Counted from the stretch's first letter, positions 1 through 8,337 are shown. The stretch is 64,000 nt of DNA from Burkholderia lata (GCF_902499335.1 NZ_CABVQK010000017.1:124001-188000), one strand, 5' to 3'. Notes: generated by a model not told the origin, from the sequence alone. A program made the numbers and translations.

Positions 1-2
1 GG

Positions 3-521
3 CTGATCGGCGGCGAATTCCAGGAGATGCTGCGCTGCATCCGCTGCGGCGCATGCATGAACCATTGTCCGGTTTACCAGAAGGTAGGCGGCCATGCGTA
101 CGGCTGGGTCTACCCGGGGCCGATGGGGTCCGTGCTGACGCCGAGCTACGTCGGACTCGACCGCGCGCTCGACCTGCCGCAGGCCGCAACCCTCTGCGGG
201 GAATGCGACAGCGTGTGCCCGGCCGGGATTCCGTTGTCGAATCTGTTACGCACGCTGCGCGAGAAGCAGGTCGAGCGGCACCTGCGGCCGTGGCGCGAGC
301 GGGCGGCGCTCGCCGCATGGGGCTTCGTCGCGCGCCGGCCGATGCTGTACGCGCTGACGACCAAGCTCGCGGTGCGCATCCTCGAGCGGCTGGGCGGCAA
401 CGGCGGCACGCTGCGGCGTCTGCCGATGATGGGCGGCTGGATGGATACGCGCGACATGCCGACACCGACCGGGCGCACGTTCCGCGAGCTGTACGCGGCG
501 TCGCAAAGCCACCTCGGCTGA
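3..521 (+). CDS. lutB: LutB/LldF-type iron-sulfur protein, C-terminal part
   Basis: The frame is open from the window edge and stops at 519-521, so only the last ~172 residues are visible. Two ferredoxin-like [4Fe-4S] motifs can be read: CIRCGACMNHCP and, about 40 residues later, CGECDSVCPAGI. This pairing, followed by an arginine-rich C-terminal helix region ending near FRELYAAS, matches the LutB (YkgF) subunit of the LutABC complex, which oxidises L-lactate to pyruvate in the cytoplasm. The other lut genes are not in the window. No further lut gene follows, so this is the 3' end of its operon. The family call is confident; the LutB subtype rests on memory of the family. Confidence 0.85.
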   Translation: MIGGEFQEMLRCIRCGACMNHCPVYQKVGGHAYGWVYPGPMGSVLTPSYVGLDRALDLPQAATLCGECDSVCPAGIPLSNLLRTLREKQVERHLRPWRERAALAAWGFVARRPMLYALTTKLAVRILERLGGNGGTLRRLPMMGGWMDTRDMPTPTGRTFRELYAASQSHLG

Positions 522-650
522 CGACTGTTCATCCGGCGACAACAGTGCGTTCGCTATTTGTATATTTATCTCGATAGGTGCGGTCTATAGAATCCTGTCT
601 GTAGTCCCCGGAATTGGGTTCCGGGGTACGAGGTCAAGGAGGTCCGCATC

Positions 651-878
651 ATGAGAAAGACAATATCGATGTACTGGCCGCTGGCAATCGTCGTTCCGCT
701 GGCTGCGGCTGCCTATCTGCATGCGATGGCCGATGCGCCGTCGCGTGGCCCGCTCGCGGCACACCAGGCATCTGCCGAGCTGGCGCGTGCGGTGTCGTTC
801 GGGCTGGTCGACGACGCGGCGAAGCCGCTGCCGGCGGCGTCCGGTGACGTCGTGCTCGCCGCGCCGAAGGCGCTGTAA
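651..878 (+). CDS. small exported protein of unknown function, 75 aa
   Basis: This short gene has an excellent ribosome site, AAGGAGG at 638-644, just before the ATG. The N-terminus is MRKT followed by a hydrophobic stretch to about residue 22 and then LHAMADAP, which reads as a signal peptide or a single membrane anchor. The remaining ~50 residues are Ala/Pro-rich with no recognised domain. The leader carries a perfect 8-bp hairpin, CCCCGGAA(TTGGG)TTCCGGGG at 606-626, without a U-tract. Upstream, around 580-592, TATAGAAT could be a -10 element. The function is unknown; the strong Shine-Dalgarno and the signal-like N-terminus support a real gene. Confidence 0.6.
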   Translation: MRKTISMYWPLAIVVPLAAAAYLHAMADAPSRGPLAAHQASAELARAVSFGLVDDAAKPLPAASGDVVLAAPKAL

Positions 879-979
879 GGCACGGCGCCGTCGCTTTGCG
901 CGGCGGCGCGATTTCGGCCGCCTTTGTATAATGGCGTGTTCTTCTGCCACGCGGTCCGCCGCGGCTTTCCGATAGCACG

Positions 980-1462
980 ATGACCCGCGTTTCGATCTGT
1001 TTCGTCTGTCTCGGCAACATCTGCCGTTCGCCCACCGCGGAAGGCGTGATGCGTCACCAGGTCGACGCGGCCGCGCTGGCGGACCGGATCGCGATCGATT
1101 CGGCCGGAACCGGCGACTGGCACGTCGGCGAGCCGCCCGATACGCGTGCGCAGGCTGCCGCTCTCGGTCGCGGCTACGATCTGTCGGCGCTGCGCGCACG
1201 ACAGGTGAGCGCGGCGGATTTCGAGCGCTTCGACCTGCTGCTCGCGATGGACGAGGCGAATCTCGCGGAGTTGCGCCGCCGCTGTCCGCCGCAGCATCGC
1301 GACAAGGTGCGGTTGCTGATGGAGTTCGCGCCGGATTCGACCGAAACCGAAGTGGCCGATCCCTATTTCGGCGGTACGCAGGGCTTCGAGCAGGTGCTCG
1401 ATCAGGTCGAGCGCGCGTGCGCGGGCCTGCTGGAGACGCTCCGGGCCCGCACGGAGCGCTGA
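980..1462 (+). CDS. low-molecular-weight protein tyrosine phosphatase
   Basis: The 160-aa protein begins with the signature P-loop: C10-LGNIC-R16-S, the CX5R(S/T) active site of LMW-PTPs, in which Cys10 is the nucleophile and Arg16 binds phosphate. The general-acid Asp is in the DPYFGG segment near residues 130-135. Length and motif order match the family. Such enzymes dephosphorylate protein tyrosines in the cytosol and in some bacteria act on exopolysaccharide tyrosine kinases, but no kinase or polysaccharide gene is nearby. The gene lies 114 bp upstream of iscR on the same strand but is separated from it by the iscR promoter, so it is probably not part of the isc operon. Confidence 0.93.
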   Translation: MTRVSICFVCLGNICRSPTAEGVMRHQVDAAALADRIAIDSAGTGDWHVGEPPDTRAQAAALGRGYDLSALRARQVSAADFERFDLLLAMDEANLAELRRRCPPQHRDKVRLLMEFAPDSTETEVADPYFGGTQGFEQVLDQVERACAGLLETLRARTER

Positions 1463-1511
1463 TCGCGCGGAATTCAGCGGTCTGCGAATACCCTTTCAAA
1501 GACATGGATAC

Positions 1512-1528
1512 TTGACTAAAAACGTCAA
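1512..1528. promoter_or_regulatory. IscR-like operator 1
   Basis: TTGAC(TAAAAAC)GTCAA is a perfect 5-bp dyad with a 7-nt centre, similar to the known type 1 IscR sites of proteobacteria. It covers the -35 element of the isc promoter. Confidence 0.7.
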
Positions 1529-1539
1529 ATATTTATACT
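1512..1539 (+). promoter_or_regulatory. sigma-70 promoter of the isc operon
   Basis: TTGACT at 1512-1517 and TATACT at 1534-1539 are separated by 16 bp, a near-consensus housekeeping promoter 38 bp before the iscR ATG. It is overlapped by two IscR-like palindromes, which suggests autorepression. Confidence 0.75.
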
Positions 1540-1555
1540 TGACCAAAATCGTCAA
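1539..1555. promoter_or_regulatory. IscR-like operator 2
   Basis: TTGAC(CAAAATC)GTCAA repeats operator 1 exactly 27 bp downstream. Both copies are preceded by ATAC or ATAC-like bases. It overlaps the end of the -10 element and the likely transcription start, a good position to block RNA polymerase. Confidence 0.7.
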
Positions 1556-1576
1556 GATTGCAGTCCCCTAGACACC

Positions 1577-2116
1577 ATGAGACTCACCACCAAAGGCCGT
1601 TTCGCCGTCACGGCGATGATTGACTTGGCACTGCGCCAGGAGCAGGGCCCGGTGACGCTTGCAGGCATCAGCCAGCGCCAGCGGATTTCGCTCTCGTATC
1701 TCGAACAGCTGTTCGGCAAGCTGCGCAGGCATGAAATCGTCGAATCCGTGCGCGGCCCGGGCGGCGGCTACAACCTCGCGCGTCGCGCGCAGGACGTCAC
1801 CGTTGCCGACATCATCATCGCGGTTGATGAACCGCTCGACGCCACGCAGTGCGGCGGCAAAGGCACGTGCGACGGCTCGAAGCAGCCCGACGGCCATTGC
1901 ATGACGCACGAGCTGTGGTCGACGCTGAACCAGAAGATGGTCGAATACCTCGATTCGGTGTCGCTGCAGGATCTCGTCGATCAGCAGCGCGCTCGTGAGG
2001 GCGCCCCCGCGGTGCTGCGCGACCGTCGAACGCCGGAGCCCGTCGCGGCACCGGCCGAGCCGGCGCGCACGATGCCGCTCGGCCCCAACTCGGTGTTCAA
2101 CATCGCGAGTTCGTGA
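1577..2116 (+). CDS. iscR: Fe-S cluster-sensing transcriptional regulator IscR
   Basis: This 179-aa Rrf2-family regulator has an N-terminal winged helix-turn-helix (MRLTTKGRFAVTAMIDLAL, recognition region SYLEQLFGKLR) and the wing RGPGGGY near residue 60. The [2Fe-2S] ligands are Cys92, Cys98, Cys108 and His111. The third cysteine is four residues further on than in E. coli IscR (92/98/104, His107), with SKQPDG in between. With a cluster bound, IscR represses its own operon. The two palindromes upstream fit that circuit. It is the first gene of the isc operon, 64 bp before iscS. Confidence 0.96.
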   Translation: MRLTTKGRFAVTAMIDLALRQEQGPVTLAGISQRQRISLSYLEQLFGKLRRHEIVESVRGPGGGYNLARRAQDVTVADIIIAVDEPLDATQCGGKGTCDGSKQPDGHCMTHELWSTLNQKMVEYLDSVSLQDLVDQQRAREGAPAVLRDRRTPEPVAAPAEPARTMPLGPNSVFNIASS

Positions 2117-2180
2117 GCGCGAAGGCGCCGCCATACCCCATAACGCACATAGTCCCTGCACAGAATTCCCGGAGCGACAG

Positions 2181-3404
2181 ATGACCCAAGACACTCTCCA
2201 CCTGCCCATCTATATGGATTACAGCGCGACGACACCGGTCGATCCGCGCGTGGTCGACAAGATGGTGCCGTACCTGCGCGAGCAGTTCGGCAACCCGGCG
2301 TCGCGCAGCCACGCATATGGCTGGGATGCGGAGCGTGCAGTCGAGGAAGCGCGCGAGAACGTGGCCGCGCTCGTGAACGCGGATCCGCGCGAGATCATCT
2401 GGACGTCCGGCGCTACGGAATCGGACAACCTCGCGATCAAGGGTGCCGCGAACTTCTACAAGGGCAAGGGCAAGCACATCATCACGGTGAAGACCGAGCA
2501 CAAGGCCGTGCTCGATACCTGCCGCGAACTCGAGCGCGACGGTTTCGAAGTCACCTACCTCGACGTGAAGGATGACGGCCTGATCGACCTCGACGTGTTC
2601 AAGGCCGCACTGCGCCCGGACACGATCCTCGTGTCGGTGATGCACGTGAACAACGAGATCGGCGTGATCCAGGACATCGAGACGATCGGTGAAATCTGCC
2701 GCGAGAAGGGCATCGTGTTCCACGTCGACGCCGCACAGTCGACCGGCAAGGTCGTGATCGACCTCGCGAAGCTGAAGGTCGACCTGATGTCGTTCTCGGC
2801 GCACAAGACCTACGGCCCGAAGGGCATCGGCGCGCTGTACGTGCGTCGCAAGCCGCGTGTGCGCATCGAGGCGCAGATGCACGGCGGCGGCCACGAGCGC
2901 GGCATGCGTTCGGGCACGCTGGCGACGCACCAGATCGTCGGCATGGGCGAAGCGTTCCGTATCGCACGTGAAGAAATGGCGACGGAAAACGAGCGCGTCC
3001 GCATGCTGCGCGACAAGCTGCTGCGCGGCCTGTCGCAGATCGAGGAAACGTACGTGAACGGCGACATGGAACGCCGTGTCCCGCACAACCTCAACATCAG
3101 TTTCAACTTCGTCGAAGGCGAGTCGCTGATCATGGCGATCAAGGACGTCGCGGTGTCGTCGGGCTCCGCATGCACGTCGGCGTCGCTGGAGCCGTCGTAC
3201 GTGCTGCGTGCGCTCGGCCGCAACGACGAGCTGGCACACAGCTCGATCCGCTTCACGGTCGGCCGCTTCACGACGGAGCAGGAAGTCGACTTCGTGATCA
3301 ACCTGCTGAACAGCAAGATCGCGAAGCTGCGCGAACTCTCGCCGCTCTGGGAAATGCACCAGGAAGGCATCGATCTGTCGACGATCGAATGGGCCGCACA
3401 CTGA
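2181..3404 (+). CDS. iscS: cysteine desulfurase IscS
   Basis: This 407-aa PLP enzyme removes sulfur from L-cysteine and passes the persulfide to IscU and other acceptors in the cytoplasm. The PLP lysine is Lys209 in SAHKTYGPKG and the mobile catalytic cysteine is Cys331 in SGSACTSAS. The N-terminal MDYSATTPVD is typical. The ATG at 2181 was chosen because it matches the family's N-terminus; the frame is open upstream only as an artefact overlapping iscR. It is the second gene of the operon, followed 68 bp later by iscU. Confidence 0.98.
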   Translation: MTQDTLHLPIYMDYSATTPVDPRVVDKMVPYLREQFGNPASRSHAYGWDAERAVEEARENVAALVNADPREIIWTSGATESDNLAIKGAANFYKGKGKHIITVKTEHKAVLDTCRELERDGFEVTYLDVKDDGLIDLDVFKAALRPDTILVSVMHVNNEIGVIQDIETIGEICREKGIVFHVDAAQSTGKVVIDLAKLKVDLMSFSAHKTYGPKGIGALYVRRKPRVRIEAQMHGGGHERGMRSGTLATHQIVGMGEAFRIAREEMATENERVRMLRDKLLRGLSQIEETYVNGDMERRVPHNLNISFNFVEGESLIMAIKDVAVSSGSACTSASLEPSYVLRALGRNDELAHSSIRFTVGRFTTEQEVDFVINLLNSKIAKLRELSPLWEMHQEGIDLSTIEWAAH

Positions 3405-3472
3405 GCGCCGGATTGAACATACCCGCGGGCGGATTCGCGCACGCAGACGTAACGAGTCAAGGAGTCTGAGTC

Positions 3473-3880
3473 ATGTCTTACAGCAACAAGGTTCTGGATC
3501 ACTACGAAAACCCGCGCAACGTCGGTTCGTTCGCGAAGGACGACGACACGGTCGGCACGGGCATGGTCGGCGCGCCGGCCTGCGGCGACGTGATGAAGCT
3601 GCAGATCCGCGTCGGCGCGGACGGCGTGATCGAAGACGCGAAGTTCAAGACGTACGGTTGCGGTTCGGCGATCGCGTCGAGCTCGCTCGTCACCGAGTGG
3701 GTGAAGGGCAAGACGCTCGACGAAGCACTGTCGATCAAGAACACGCAGATCGCCGAAGAACTCGCGCTGCCGCCGGTGAAGATTCACTGCTCGATCCTCG
3801 CGGAAGACGCGATCAAGGCAGCCGTGGCCGACTACAAGAAGCGTCACGACACCAAGGAAGGCGATCAGGCAGCTGCCTGA
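3473..3880 (+). CDS. iscU: Fe-S cluster assembly scaffold IscU
   Basis: The protein has 135 aa. The three cluster-binding cysteines, Cys37, Cys63 and Cys106, and Asp39 are at the same positions as in E. coli IscU. The LPPVK motif at 99-103 is the HscA recognition sequence, consistent with hscB and hscA in the same operon. IscU builds [2Fe-2S] clusters with sulfur from IscS. An AAGGAG ribosome site precedes the ATG. Confidence 0.98.
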   Translation: MSYSNKVLDHYENPRNVGSFAKDDDTVGTGMVGAPACGDVMKLQIRVGADGVIEDAKFKTYGCGSAIASSSLVTEWVKGKTLDEALSIKNTQIAEELALPPVKIHCSILAEDAIKAAVADYKKRHDTKEGDQAAA

Positions 3881-3945
3881 GCGGCATCGAGCACGCGAGT
3901 GAAGGAACGCGGCGGGCCTCCGTGGCGCGCCGCGGCAAGGACATC

Positions 3946-4269
3946 ATGGCAATTACACTGACCGAAAAAGCAGCACAGCACGTCCAGAAATACCTCGTCC
4001 GTCGCGGCAAGGGTGTGGGCCTGCGGCTTGGCGTTCGCACGACCGGGTGCTCGGGGCTCGCGTACAAGCTCGAGTATGTCGACGAGCTGGCTCCCGAGGA
4101 TCAGGTGTTCGAGAGCCATGGCGTGAAGGTCATCGTCGATCCGAAGAGCCTTGCCTACATCGACGGCACCGAACTCGACTTCGCACGCGAAGGCCTGAAC
4201 GAAGGGTTCAAGTTCAACAACCCGAACGTGAAGGACGAGTGCGGCTGCGGCGAATCGTTCCGCGTGTGA
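3946..4269 (+). CDS. iscA: A-type Fe-S carrier protein IscA
   Basis: The 107-aa protein carries the A-type carrier ligands Cys35 (TTGCSG), Cys99 and Cys101 (ECGCGES) in the canonical C-x63-C-x-C spacing. It accepts clusters from IscU and delivers them to apo-enzymes. The ATG at 3946 gives the family N-terminus MAITLTEKAA. The gene is followed by a hairpin with a U-tract before hscB. Confidence 0.97.
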   Translation: MAITLTEKAAQHVQKYLVRRGKGVGLRLGVRTTGCSGLAYKLEYVDELAPEDQVFESHGVKVIVDPKSLAYIDGTELDFAREGLNEGFKFNNPNVKDECGCGESFRV

Positions 4270-4300
4270 CCACGCGAATCACCGCGCGATGCGGGCAAGA

Positions 4301-4321
4301 GGCGGCACGGGCCGCCTTTTT
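4301..4321 (+). terminator. intrinsic terminator-like hairpin inside the isc operon
   Basis: GGCGGC (4301-4306), loop ACGG, GCCGCC (4311-4316) and TTTTT (4317-4321) form a textbook intrinsic terminator 31 nt after iscA. The operon continues beyond it, so it probably reduces rather than abolishes transcription of hscB onward. Confidence 0.65.
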
Positions 4322-4366
4322 AATGTGCGGCGTTTGCCGCGCGACGAACCGGAATTGAACGCGACG

Positions 4367-4894
4367 ATGGTCTCGCTGAAAGACAGCCATTTCGACCTGT
4401 TTCACCTGCCGGCGCAATTCGCGCTCGACGAGACGGTGCTCGACGCCGCCTATCGAACGGTGCAGACTCAGGTGCATCCGGACCGCTTCGCGGCGGCCGG
4501 CGATGCGCAGAAGCGCATCGCGATGCAATGGGCAACCCGCGCGAACGAGGCGTACCGCACGCTGCGCGATCCGCTGAAGCGCGCGTCGTATCTCCTGTCG
4601 CTGCGCGGTGTCGACATCGGCGCGGAAAACAACACCGCGATGGAGCCTGCGTTCCTGATGCAGCAGATGGAGTGGCGCGAGGGCATCGAGGATGCCGCGG
4701 CCGCCCGCAACGTCGACGCGCTCGATGCGCTGCTCGCCGAGCTGCGCGACGAGCGGCGCGTGCGTGTGGAGCGTCTCGGCACGCTGCTCGACAGCGGCGC
4801 CGATCAGGCGGCCGCCGAGGCCGTGCGCCAGCTGATGTTCATCGAACGGGTCGCGTCGGAAGTGGGCGCGCAGATCGAGCGCCTCGAAACTTAA
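4367..4894 (+). CDS. hscB: Fe-S assembly co-chaperone HscB (J protein)
   Basis: This 175-aa protein has an N-terminal J-domain (FDLFHLPAQF; HPD motif at residues 37-39) and a C-terminal helical domain that binds IscU. HscB brings IscU to HscA and stimulates its ATPase. The ATG at 4367 gives the usual N-terminus MVSLKDSHFDLF; an earlier in-frame ATG at 4289 would lie inside the hairpin region upstream and add residues not seen in the family. hscA follows 54 bp downstream. Confidence 0.96.
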   Translation: MVSLKDSHFDLFHLPAQFALDETVLDAAYRTVQTQVHPDRFAAAGDAQKRIAMQWATRANEAYRTLRDPLKRASYLLSLRGVDIGAENNTAMEPAFLMQQMEWREGIEDAAAARNVDALDALLAELRDERRVRVERLGTLLDSGADQAAAEAVRQLMFIERVASEVGAQIERLET

Positions 4895-4948
4895 CCGCGT
4901 GCCTTGCGGCACGCGCAGCAAACGGGCCGAGCGCCCGAACGAACCAAG

Positions 4949-6817
4949 ATGGCTTTACTGCAAATTTCCGAACCGGGCATGGCGCCGGCGCCGCATCAGC
5001 GGCGACTCGCCGTCGGGATCGATCTCGGCACGACGAACTCGCTCGTCGCGGCCGTGCGCAACAGCGTGCCCGAAGTCCTGCCGGACGAAGCGGGTCGCGT
5101 GTTGCTGCCGTCGGTGGTCCGCTACCTTGAAAAGGGCGGCCGCCGCATCGGTCACGAGGCGAAAGAGCAGGCCGCGACCGATCCGCGCAACACGATCGTG
5201 TCGGTGAAGCGCTTCATGGGCCGCGGCAAGGCCGAGGTCGAAGGCGCGGCTAACGCACCGTACGAATTCGTCGACGCGCCGGGCATGGTGCAGATCCGCA
5301 CCATCGACGGCGTGAAGAGCCCGGTCGAGGTTTCGGCCGAGATTCTCGCGACGCTGCGCTATCGCGCGGAAGATTCGCTTGGCGACGATCTGGTCGGTGC
5401 AGTGATCACGGTGCCCGCGTATTTCGACGAAGCGCAACGCCAGGCGACCAAGGATGCCGCGCGCCTCGCGGGCCTCAACGTGCTGCGCCTGCTGAACGAA
5501 CCGACCGCCGCGGCGATTGCCTATGGTCTCGACAACGGGGCCGAGGGCCTCTACGCGGTGTATGACCTCGGCGGCGGCACGTTCGACCTGTCGATCCTGA
5601 AGCTGACGAAGGGCGTGTTCGAAGTGCTGGCCGCGGGCGGCGATTCCGCGCTCGGCGGCGACGATTTCGATCATGCGCTGTTCGATCACGTGCTCGCGCA
5701 GGCCGGCATCGATGCGAAGACGCTCGCACCCGAGGACGTGCGCCTGCTGCTCGACCGCGTGCGCGTGCTGAAGGAAGCGCTGTCGTCCGCACAGCAGGCG
5801 TCGCTCGACGTCACGCTGTCGGGTGGTGCGCACCTCGTGCAGACGATCTCGCACGACGCGTTCGCGTCGCTCGTCGAGCCGCTCGTGCAGCGCACGCTCA
5901 CGCCGACCCGCAAGGCGCTGCGCGACGCGCAGGTGACGCCGGCCGACATCAAGGGTGTCGTGCTCGTCGGCGGCGCGACGCGCATGCCGGTGATTCGCGA
6001 TGCGGTCGCGAAGCATTTCGGCCAGCCGCCGCTCGTGAACCTCGATCCGGACCAGGTCGTCGCGCTCGGCGCGGCAATCCAGGCCGACCTGCTCGCAGGC
6101 AATCGCGGCACCGGCGACGACTGGCTGCTGCTCGACGTGATTCCGCTGTCGCTCGGTGTCGAGACGATGGGCGGCCTCGTCGAGAAGATCATTCCGCGCA
6201 ACTCGACGATTCCGATCGCGCGCGCGCAGGAATTCACGACCTTCAAGGACGGCCAGACCGCGATGGCGATCCACGTCGTGCAGGGCGAGCGCGAGCTCGT
6301 TGCCGACTGCCGGTCGCTCGCGCGCTTCGAGCTGCGCGGCATTCCGCCGATGACGGCCGGCGCCGCGCGCATTCGCGTGACCTACCAGGTCGACGCGGAC
6401 GGCCTGCTGTCGGTGTTCGCTCGCGAGCAGTTGTCGGGCGTCGAGGCGTCGGTTGTCGTGAAGCCGTCGTACGGTCTTGCCGACGACGACATCGCCAAGA
6501 TGCTCGAGGACAGCTTCAAGACCGCCGAAATCGACATGCGCGCACGCGCGCTGCGCGAAGCGCAGGTCGAGGCCGAGCGGATGCTCGAGGCGACGCAGGC
6601 CGCGCTGGCGGCCGACGGCGAACTGCTCGACGCGGACGAGCGCACGCACGTCGACACGTTGGCTGCGGCGCTGCGCGCGGTGGCGCAGGGCGACGATACG
6701 AACGCGATCGAAGCGGCGACCAAGGCGCTGGCCGACGGCACCGACGAATTCGCGGCGCGCCGGATGGACAAGAGCATCAAGCGCGCGCTGTCGGGCCGCC
6801 GGCTCGACGAGATCTGA
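4949..6817 (+). CDS. hscA: Fe-S assembly chaperone HscA (Hsp70 family)
   Basis: The protein has 622 aa. The ATPase domain shows the phosphate-1 motif GIDLGTTNS near residue 23, the phosphate-2 motif DLGGGTFDLSIL and GGATRMP. A substrate-binding domain (VIPLSLGVETMGG onward) and a helical lid follow. HscA uses ATP to release the cluster from IscU, recognising its LPPVK motif. The ATG at 4949 matches the family start MALLQISEP. The Hsc subtype follows from its position between hscB and fdx. Confidence 0.97.
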   Translation: MALLQISEPGMAPAPHQRRLAVGIDLGTTNSLVAAVRNSVPEVLPDEAGRVLLPSVVRYLEKGGRRIGHEAKEQAATDPRNTIVSVKRFMGRGKAEVEGAANAPYEFVDAPGMVQIRTIDGVKSPVEVSAEILATLRYRAEDSLGDDLVGAVITVPAYFDEAQRQATKDAARLAGLNVLRLLNEPTAAAIAYGLDNGAEGLYAVYDLGGGTFDLSILKLTKGVFEVLAAGGDSALGGDDFDHALFDHVLAQAGIDAKTLAPEDVRLLLDRVRVLKEALSSAQQASLDVTLSGGAHLVQTISHDAFASLVEPLVQRTLTPTRKALRDAQVTPADIKGVVLVGGATRMPVIRDAVAKHFGQPPLVNLDPDQVVALGAAIQADLLAGNRGTGDDWLLLDVIPLSLGVETMGGLVEKIIPRNSTIPIARAQEFTTFKDGQTAMAIHVVQGERELVADCRSLARFELRGIPPMTAGAARIRVTYQVDADGLLSVFAREQLSGVEASVVVKPSYGLADDDIAKMLEDSFKTAEIDMRARALREAQVEAERMLEATQAALAADGELLDADERTHVDTLAAALRAVAQGDDTNAIEAATKALADGTDEFAARRMDKSIKRALSGRRLDEI

Positions 6818-6905
6818 ACTCACGAACTGCGCATCGGCCGGTGACGGCCCGCGCGATAATGAACCGTGCGGCGCCTGGCGCCGCACCCTGACTGACGGAA
6901 CGGAC

Positions 6906-7247
6906 ATGCCTCAACTGGTGGTGCTGCCTCACGTCGAACTGTGCCCGGATGGCGCAGTGATCGACGCGACGCCCGGCAAGAGTATCTGTGACAACCTGCT
7001 CGAACACGGGATCGAGATCGAGCATGCATGCGAGAAGTCGTGCGCGTGCACGACGTGCCACGTGGTGATCCGCGAAGGCTTCAACGATCTGACGCCGTCC
7101 GAAGAGGACGAGGACGATCTGCTGGACAAGGCGTGGGGCCTCGAGCCGACGTCGCGCCTGTCGTGCCAGGCGCTCGTGAAGGAAGATTCGGACCTGGTGG
7201 TCGAGATTCCGAAGTACTCGATCAACCACGCGAAGGAAAACCACTGA
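6906..7247 (+). CDS. fdx: ISC-type [2Fe-2S] ferredoxin
   Basis: The 113-aa adrenodoxin-type ferredoxin has cluster ligands Cys42, Cys48, Cys51 and Cys87, plus the extra conserved Cys46 typical of ISC ferredoxins. It supplies electrons for sulfur reduction during cluster assembly on IscU. The ATG at 6906 follows a GGAACGGAC stretch. iscX starts 19 bp after its stop codon. Confidence 0.97.
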   Translation: MPQLVVLPHVELCPDGAVIDATPGKSICDNLLEHGIEIEHACEKSCACTTCHVVIREGFNDLTPSEEDEDDLLDKAWGLEPTSRLSCQALVKEDSDLVVEIPKYSINHAKENH

Positions 7248-7266
7248 CAGGAACCGGAGGCAGGCG

Positions 7267-7476
7267 ATGAAATGGACCGATTCGCGTGAACTAGCCATTG
7301 CGCTGGCGGACAAGTACCCGGACATCGACCCTCAGCGGATCAACTTCGTCGACCTGCGCCAGTGGGTGCTGGAGCTCGACGGCTTCGACGACGATCCGAA
7401 GCATTCCGGTGAGAAGATCCTCGAAGCGATCCAGGCGCACTGGATCGACGAATCGGACTTCGACGACGAAGACTGA
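7267..7476 (+). CDS. iscX: Fe-S assembly protein IscX (YfhJ)
   Basis: This acidic 69-aa protein (MKWTDSRELAIALADKYPDIDP, DLRQWVLEL, C-terminal ESDFDDED) matches IscX, a small iron-binding regulator that contacts IscS. The strong GGAGG ribosome site at 7256-7260 sits before the ATG. It is the last gene of the isc operon; a strong terminator follows. Confidence 0.97.
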   Translation: MKWTDSRELAIALADKYPDIDPQRINFVDLRQWVLELDGFDDDPKHSGEKILEAIQAHWIDESDFDDED

Positions 7477-7520
7477 ACAGCGTTTGCGCCGCAAAGGCGC
7501 ACTCGGCTGGCAATGAAATA

Positions 7521-7553
7521 ACGGCTCGTGAGCAATCGCTCACGAGCCGTTTT
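7521..7553. terminator. bidirectional terminator after the isc operon
   Basis: A perfect 13-bp stem (7521-7533 with 7538-7550) with loop AATC is followed by TTTCATTTT. On the other strand the stem is followed by TTATTTCATT, so it can also end the convergent glycine-zipper gene. Confidence 0.9.
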
Positions 7554-7602
7554 CATTTTCCGCCGGTTGCCCGCACGTTACGCGGGCAGGGGCGTCATGC
7601 AA

Positions 7603-8337
7603 TCACGCGCCGACCAGCGTACCGTTCTCGATCCGTACGCGCTGGCCCTGGCCGAACGGCGGCTGCTGATTGTGGTACGTGAACGTGCGCGTCGCGCCGC
7701 TCTCCATCTGTACTTGCACCTGGTAGTCGGTTTCCGCGCGCACCTGCTTTTCGACCTGGTTGCCGGCCAGGCCGCCACCCAGTGCGCCGATGATCGTCAT
7801 CGCGGTGCGGCCGTTGCCGTGGCCGAACTGGTTGCCCAGCAGGCCGCCGGCTGCAGCGCCGCCGACTGCACCGATGCCCGAGCTCTGGCCGGGCGTGCGG
7901 ACCGGCGTGATCGCGACGACCGTGCCGCAGGTCTGGCAGTAAGCCGGCTGTGCCGGGCCGGATGATTGCTGCGCGTACTGCGGCGGCTGCGGCGCCGTCG
8001 TATGGCGACGGTGCACCGGGGCCGGACGCGGAGCGGGCTTCGGTTCGGCCTGCGCTGCGAGCGCCTTCTGCTGCGCGGCGGCCTGTTCAGCCGCCTGCTG
8101 CTTGGCCTGGGCGGCCAGCGCGGCGCTGGCGGCTGCGGCCGTATCGACGGCCGGCTGCGATGCGATCAGCGCGGCCTGGGTCTGGCCGTTCTGTTCGTTG
8201 CTGCTGCTGGCCTTCGGGAACACGCCCGTAATCGCGGCCGTCGCTGCGAGGCTGGCGACGATGACGGCGCCGGCGGCGGTGGCGATGAGCGGGTGGAGGC
8301 GTTGCTTTTGCGGCGTGGTCTGATTCTGGTTGTCCAT
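7603..8337 (-). CDS. glycine-zipper 2TM domain protein
   Basis: The protein has 244 aa. A short basic N-terminus (MDNQNQTTPQKQR) is followed by a hydrophobic anchor at about residues 17-38, then a Gln/Ala-rich and Pro-rich linker. A C-terminal glycine zipper (GAVGGAAAGGLLGNQ ... GALGGGLAGNQ) and a small beta region ending RVRIENGTLVGA complete it. This layout is that of the Rickettsia 17-kDa antigen/SlyB-like family, whose members sit in the envelope. There is no lipobox, so it is probably anchored in the inner membrane. The ATG at 8337 was preferred over upstream codons because GGAG lies about 8 nt before it. Confidence 0.85.
   Translation of the reverse strand: MDNQNQTTPQKQRLHPLIATAAGAVIVASLAATAAITGVFPKASSSNEQNGQTQAALIASQPAVDTAAAASAALAAQAKQQAAEQAAAQQKALAAQAEPKPAPRPAPVHRRHTTAPQPPQYAQQSSGPAQPAYCQTCGTVVAITPVRTPGQSSGIGAVGGAAAGGLLGNQFGHGNGRTAMTIIGALGGGLAGNQVEKQVRAETDYQVQVQMESGATRTFTYHNQQPPFGQGQRVRIENGTLVGA

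Noticed and set aside
585..1505. Minus-strand open frame across the small exported protein and the phosphatase
   Set aside because: Arg-rich shadow frame; the + strand genes have clear motifs and a strong ribosome site.
4955..6907. 650-codon minus-strand frame over hscA
   Set aside because: Antisense shadow of hscA, which is complete.
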